Assembly: GCA_007124075.1 (NCBI GenBank)
Contig: SLFV01000407.1
Span: forward strand, 1 to 6,332
Reading direction: 5' to 3'
Origin: Roseimaritima sp.
GTDB lineage: Bacteria; Planctomycetota; Planctomycetia; Pirellulales; Pirellulaceae
Length of the DNA stretch: 6,332 bases
In this document: positions 4,728 through 6,332 of the stretch, in pieces
How the letters are laid out: each line of letters opens with the position of its first letter
Position numbering within the stretch: position 1 is the first letter of the stretch
Program-made: the position numbers and the translations under genes
The notes under the pieces: model-generated
What the model saw: the letters and a program-made list of their open reading frames with translations, nothing else
Database searches by the model: none
Told to the model about the DNA's origin: nothing

Positions 4728-5633
4728 CTAACGCAAGTTTGCGGAAAGCTGCTCAATCGCGCGGAGGGTGTGGGAAGTTTGCGAAATGCGTAGGCGATTG
4801 CCTCGCGCGTCCTCCACACAACCCGGCCCTCCAAGTTCTTCCCAACTATCGGGGTTCACAAGTTCCTTCAGTAATCTGCCGTAGTCGCTGGCCAGAACCG
4901 GAGGGAGTGTGACTTGACGTTCTTCCAAGCGGCCCTCGGATGCGTCGATCGTGGTGATTTCAATCACTTGACCATCCTCTCGCCACGTAATGCCGAAAAT
5001 GAATGTTATCGTCTCCAAGTAATCGAATGCTGATACTCCACTCAGCGAAGCTCCGAGCGAATCAACCGAGATTCCGATTTCATAGAGTGCTTGTGTATCG
5101 ATGACGACACGTCTTCCGGTTTGCTGAGAAAACTGCTCAATGAATGCAGACCGATTCCGACCGGAAACTCCGATGTTAATCAGTTTGGAGTGCAAGGGAT
5201 GGGGGTTGCGTCTGGGCAGAGGGACCAATCCCAGTTGAGCGGTGATTTGATCGTGAAACGCCTGTGTTTGCCGCACCGCCAAGGCCGTTGGCAACGGAGC
5301 CAGTACGCTCGGCTGGAGCCCCGGAAGTTCGACCGTGGTCTCCAGCTTTCGGATTCGATTCGATAACGACTTTGCGTCATTTCCTTGCTTGGTCGATGTC
5401 CGATAGAGCAACACCTGTTGTCGTCCCGATGCCTGCTCAGCAGGTTCAACAAGCAGGAGGGTAGACAATCGATACCAGCTCAACCCCTGTTCGGGAAGCA
5501 AATTTGCCGTAACCATAGGAATGAATGCCGATTTACGCGAGCGAGAAAACGCAAGGCTTCCCTTACATTTCGCCTTGATGGCCGAAAGACGATCGATCGT
5601 AGCTTGATCGGTTCGACCACGTGCCGCTTTCAT
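4728..5633 (-). CDS. STN/secretin-N-like short-domain protein, up to 301 aa
   Basis: Counting from the ATG at 5631-5633, residues about 149-228 match an STN (secretin/TonB N-terminus short) domain: S-A-F-I-E-Q-F-S-Q-Q-T-G-R-R-V-V-I-D, then A-L-Y-E-I-G-I-S-V-D, then a beta strand ending V-I-E-I-T-T. A second motif follows at 256-300: L-V-N-P-D-S-W-E-E-L-G-G-P-G, then L-R-I-S-Q-T-S-H. This pattern is frequent in planctomycete secretin-related proteins. Residues 103-134 (P-T-A-L-A-V-R-Q-T-Q-A-F-H-D-Q-I) look like a second, partial copy of the same tail. There is no signal peptide, membrane segment or secretin beta-barrel, so this is either a soluble relative or a remnant of a larger exported protein. 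The start is uncertain: no Shine-Dalgarno is seen at 5633 or at the alternative ATG 5516 (residue 40), and the frame stays open upstream beyond 5633. It is convergent with the HTH operon. Confidence 0.72.
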   Translation of the reverse strand: MKAARGRTDQATIDRLSAIKAKCKGSLAFSRSRKSAFIPMVTANLLPEQGLSWYRLSTLLLVEPAEQASGRQQVLLYRTSTKQGNDAKSLSNRIRKLETTVELPGLQPSVLAPLPTALAVRQTQAFHDQITAQLGLVPLPRRNPHPLHSKLINIGVSGRNRSAFIEQFSQQTGRRVVIDTQALYEIGISVDSLGASLSGVSAFDYLETITFIFGITWREDGQVIEITTIDASEGRLEERQVTLPPVLASDYGRLLKELVNPDSWEELGGPGCVEDARGNRLRISQTSHTLRAIEQLSANLR

Positions 5634-5752
5634 CCGCTGGCTGCCACTCGATGGCCCAGATTGTACCGCCTCGCTCCCACCGCGAGAAGCCGCTTCCCGT
5701 CCGTGACACGGGCTCAGACTGATTCGGAAAGTTCGGCTGATGAAATGTTGTG
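5634..5752. other. gap with possible dispersed repeat
   Basis: No gene is assigned. The frame of the leftward STN-like gene stays open through this stretch without an ATG, reading for example SPCHGREAASRGGSEAV. I have a vague memory of this string from several Rhodopirellula hypothetical proteins, which would fit a repeat family. CTCGC/GCGAG (about 5672-5688) can form a short stem. Confidence 0.3.
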
Positions 5753-6058
5753 ATGGACGCTCACCCGCTCGAGTCCGAGCTTGACGTGGTGCAGCCTTTA
5801 ATCGATTACGCCCAAGCGATTAGTGCACCAAGGCCGAAACGCATTGCGTCGAGTTTTGAGATCGGCCAGACTTGTCTTGTGCTGTCGCTTTTAAGCCGGG
5901 CTCAGCTTCGCGCCAGCCAGAAGCACTGCTTCAGGGATTTAGCAGCCCATTGGGAAAAGGGGTGTGAGAAAGGGACGTTGCGATCATTGGCACGCCCGGA
6001 ATGTCGAGCTGGAAATCGCTCCGACCGTCAACTACCAGACTATCATGGGGACACCTGA
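5753..6058 (+). CDS. doubtful ORF, 101 aa
   Basis: ATG at 5753 to TGA at 6056-6058; a GTG at 5750 is also in frame. There is no Shine-Dalgarno. The first ~75 residues (MDAHPLESELDVVQPLIDYA to ...EKGCEKG) look protein-like, and by hand count about 65% of the third codon positions in the first 60 codons are G or C. The tail is poor. I recognise no family. The stop codon lies inside the right arm of the hairpin at 6031-6068. It may be a real small planctomycete gene, a fragment, or chance. Confidence 0.3.
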   Translation: MDAHPLESELDVVQPLIDYAQAISAPRPKRIASSFEIGQTCLVLSLLSRAQLRASQKHCFRDLAAHWEKGCEKGTLRSLARPECRAGNRSDRQLPDYHGDT

Positions 6059-6068
6059 TACTGGTAGT
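6031..6068. repeat. 13-bp-stem imperfect hairpin
   Basis: ACTACCAG (6031-6038) pairs with CTGGTAGT (6061-6068), and TATCA (6041-6045) with TGATA (6056-6060). A 2-base bulge (6039-6040) interrupts the left arm, and the loop is the 10 bases 6046-6055. No T run follows. It is a structured element without clear role. The remainder of the gap up to the zinc-ribbon gene (6069-6214) shows nothing recognisable. Confidence 0.65.
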
Positions 6069-6214
6069 ATACCCCTCGGTTGCCCAACCATCAGGGTCGC
6101 AGCGCGGGGCAATGAGGACGGAGGATGCGAGCGTTGCTACCATCGCTGCGGGTGGCTTCGCATGACCTGTTTGCGGAAGTATTACTTGAAGAGTCTTACC
6201 GCCACCGCCCCCCG

Positions 6215-6220
6215 TATAAT
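6215..6220 (+). promoter_or_regulatory. consensus -10 box for the zinc-ribbon gene
   Basis: TATAAT at 6215-6220 is a perfect sigma-70 -10 hexamer, 26 bases before the GTG start at 6247. The -35 is poor: the best match, TTGAAG at 6186-6191, is 23 bp away, longer than the usual 16-18 bp. An AAGG Shine-Dalgarno follows at 6234-6237. The promoter is therefore plausible but may need an activator. Confidence 0.5.
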
Positions 6221-6246
6221 TCGTCAGATCGATAAGGTTCATTCCC

Positions 6247-6332
6247 GTGCAACTAAGAACCAAATGCCCTGGCTGCCAGAAGACGTTGCGTTGCCCGACC
6301 GAGCGAATCGGGACGATGGTCCGCTGTCCTGC
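6247..6332 (+). CDS. N-terminus of a zinc-ribbon protein (cut by window edge)
   Basis: The frame is closed upstream by TAA at 6217-6219, and GTG at 6247 is the only standard start. AAGG (6234-6237) lies upstream at a 9-base spacing. The 28 visible residues read V/M-Q-L-R-T-K-C-P-G-C-Q-K-T-L-R-C, then P-T-E-R-I-G-T-M-V-R-C-P, with the last codon cut. The CxxC pair followed by R-C-P about 18 residues later is the first three and a half turns of a small zinc ribbon. It is very common at the N-terminus of planctomycete proteins, where the following domain varies (kinase, FHA, membrane or secreted regions). The overall function therefore cannot be told from the visible part. Confidence 0.8.
   Translation, partial: MQLRTKCPGCQKTLRCPTERIGTMVRCP

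Noticed and set aside
4581..4732. Integron attC site
   Set aside because: The long bulged palindrome suggested it, and ACCTAAC at 4726-4732 fits RYYYAAC, but no GTTRRRY partner lies in the correct position and orientation around the hairpin.
5931..6263. 110-residue leftward ORF
   Set aside because: It overlaps the promoter and start of the zinc-ribbon gene, has no ribosome site and no recognisable content.
1..6332. tRNA, rRNA, CRISPR array, transposase or integrase
   Set aside because: I scanned for tRNA T-loop motifs, regularly spaced repeats and recombinase motifs by eye and found none.

Overview
The window looks like an accessory or hypothetical-rich stretch of a planctomycete chromosome (Rhodopirellula/Pirellula-like). 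This rests on GC in the mid-50s (by eye), a secretin/STN-type short-domain protein with a GGPG motif, a small CPGC...RCP zinc-ribbon N-terminus, and several gene families I recall mainly from planctomycetes as 'hypothetical proteins'. It is an assignment from recollected family resemblance, not from a database search. I see no rRNA, tRNA, CRISPR array, transposase or integrase.

Layout, left to right. (1) Positions 1-10 hold the start of a leftward gene with a good Shine-Dalgarno site. (2) A leftward cluster follows, in transcription order: a ParB/KorB-like DNA-binding protein (1450 to 461), a 28-residue ORF (446 to 360), a 63-residue small protein (319 to 128), and a strong rho-independent terminator (58-87). 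Its upstream region carries a compact repeat/inverted-repeat cluster (1491-1522) that could be its operator. (3) A separate leftward gene (2188 to 1676) encodes a small exported protein made of two ~50-residue repeats. (4) A 668-base non-coding stretch (2189-2856) holds several short inverted repeats. (5) A rightward two-gene operon follows: a protein with a sigma-region-4-like helix-turn-helix (2857-3735), then a 259-residue protein (3762-4541) that looks like two small planctomycete proteins fused. It has a second Shine-Dalgarno/ATG at the apparent junction. (6) The convergent gap 4542-4727 is full of nested and mutually exclusive inverted repeats. (7) A leftward STN/secretin-N-like protein (5633 to 4728) follows. 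(8) A mostly non-coding stretch (5634-6246) has one weak ORF, a 13-bp-stem hairpin and a consensus -10 box. (9) The start of a rightward zinc-ribbon protein runs off the right edge.

How they may work together (inference): the ParB-like gene with its two tiny partners, and the HTH gene with its fused partner, sit back to back around the exported-protein gene. Both contain predicted DNA-binding proteins of unknown target, so this could be a regulatory or maintenance module of an integrated element. Nothing in the sequence proves mobility: there are no recognisable ends, recombinase or target duplication. The STN-like and zinc-ribbon genes on the right look like ordinary planctomycete genes and are probably unrelated.
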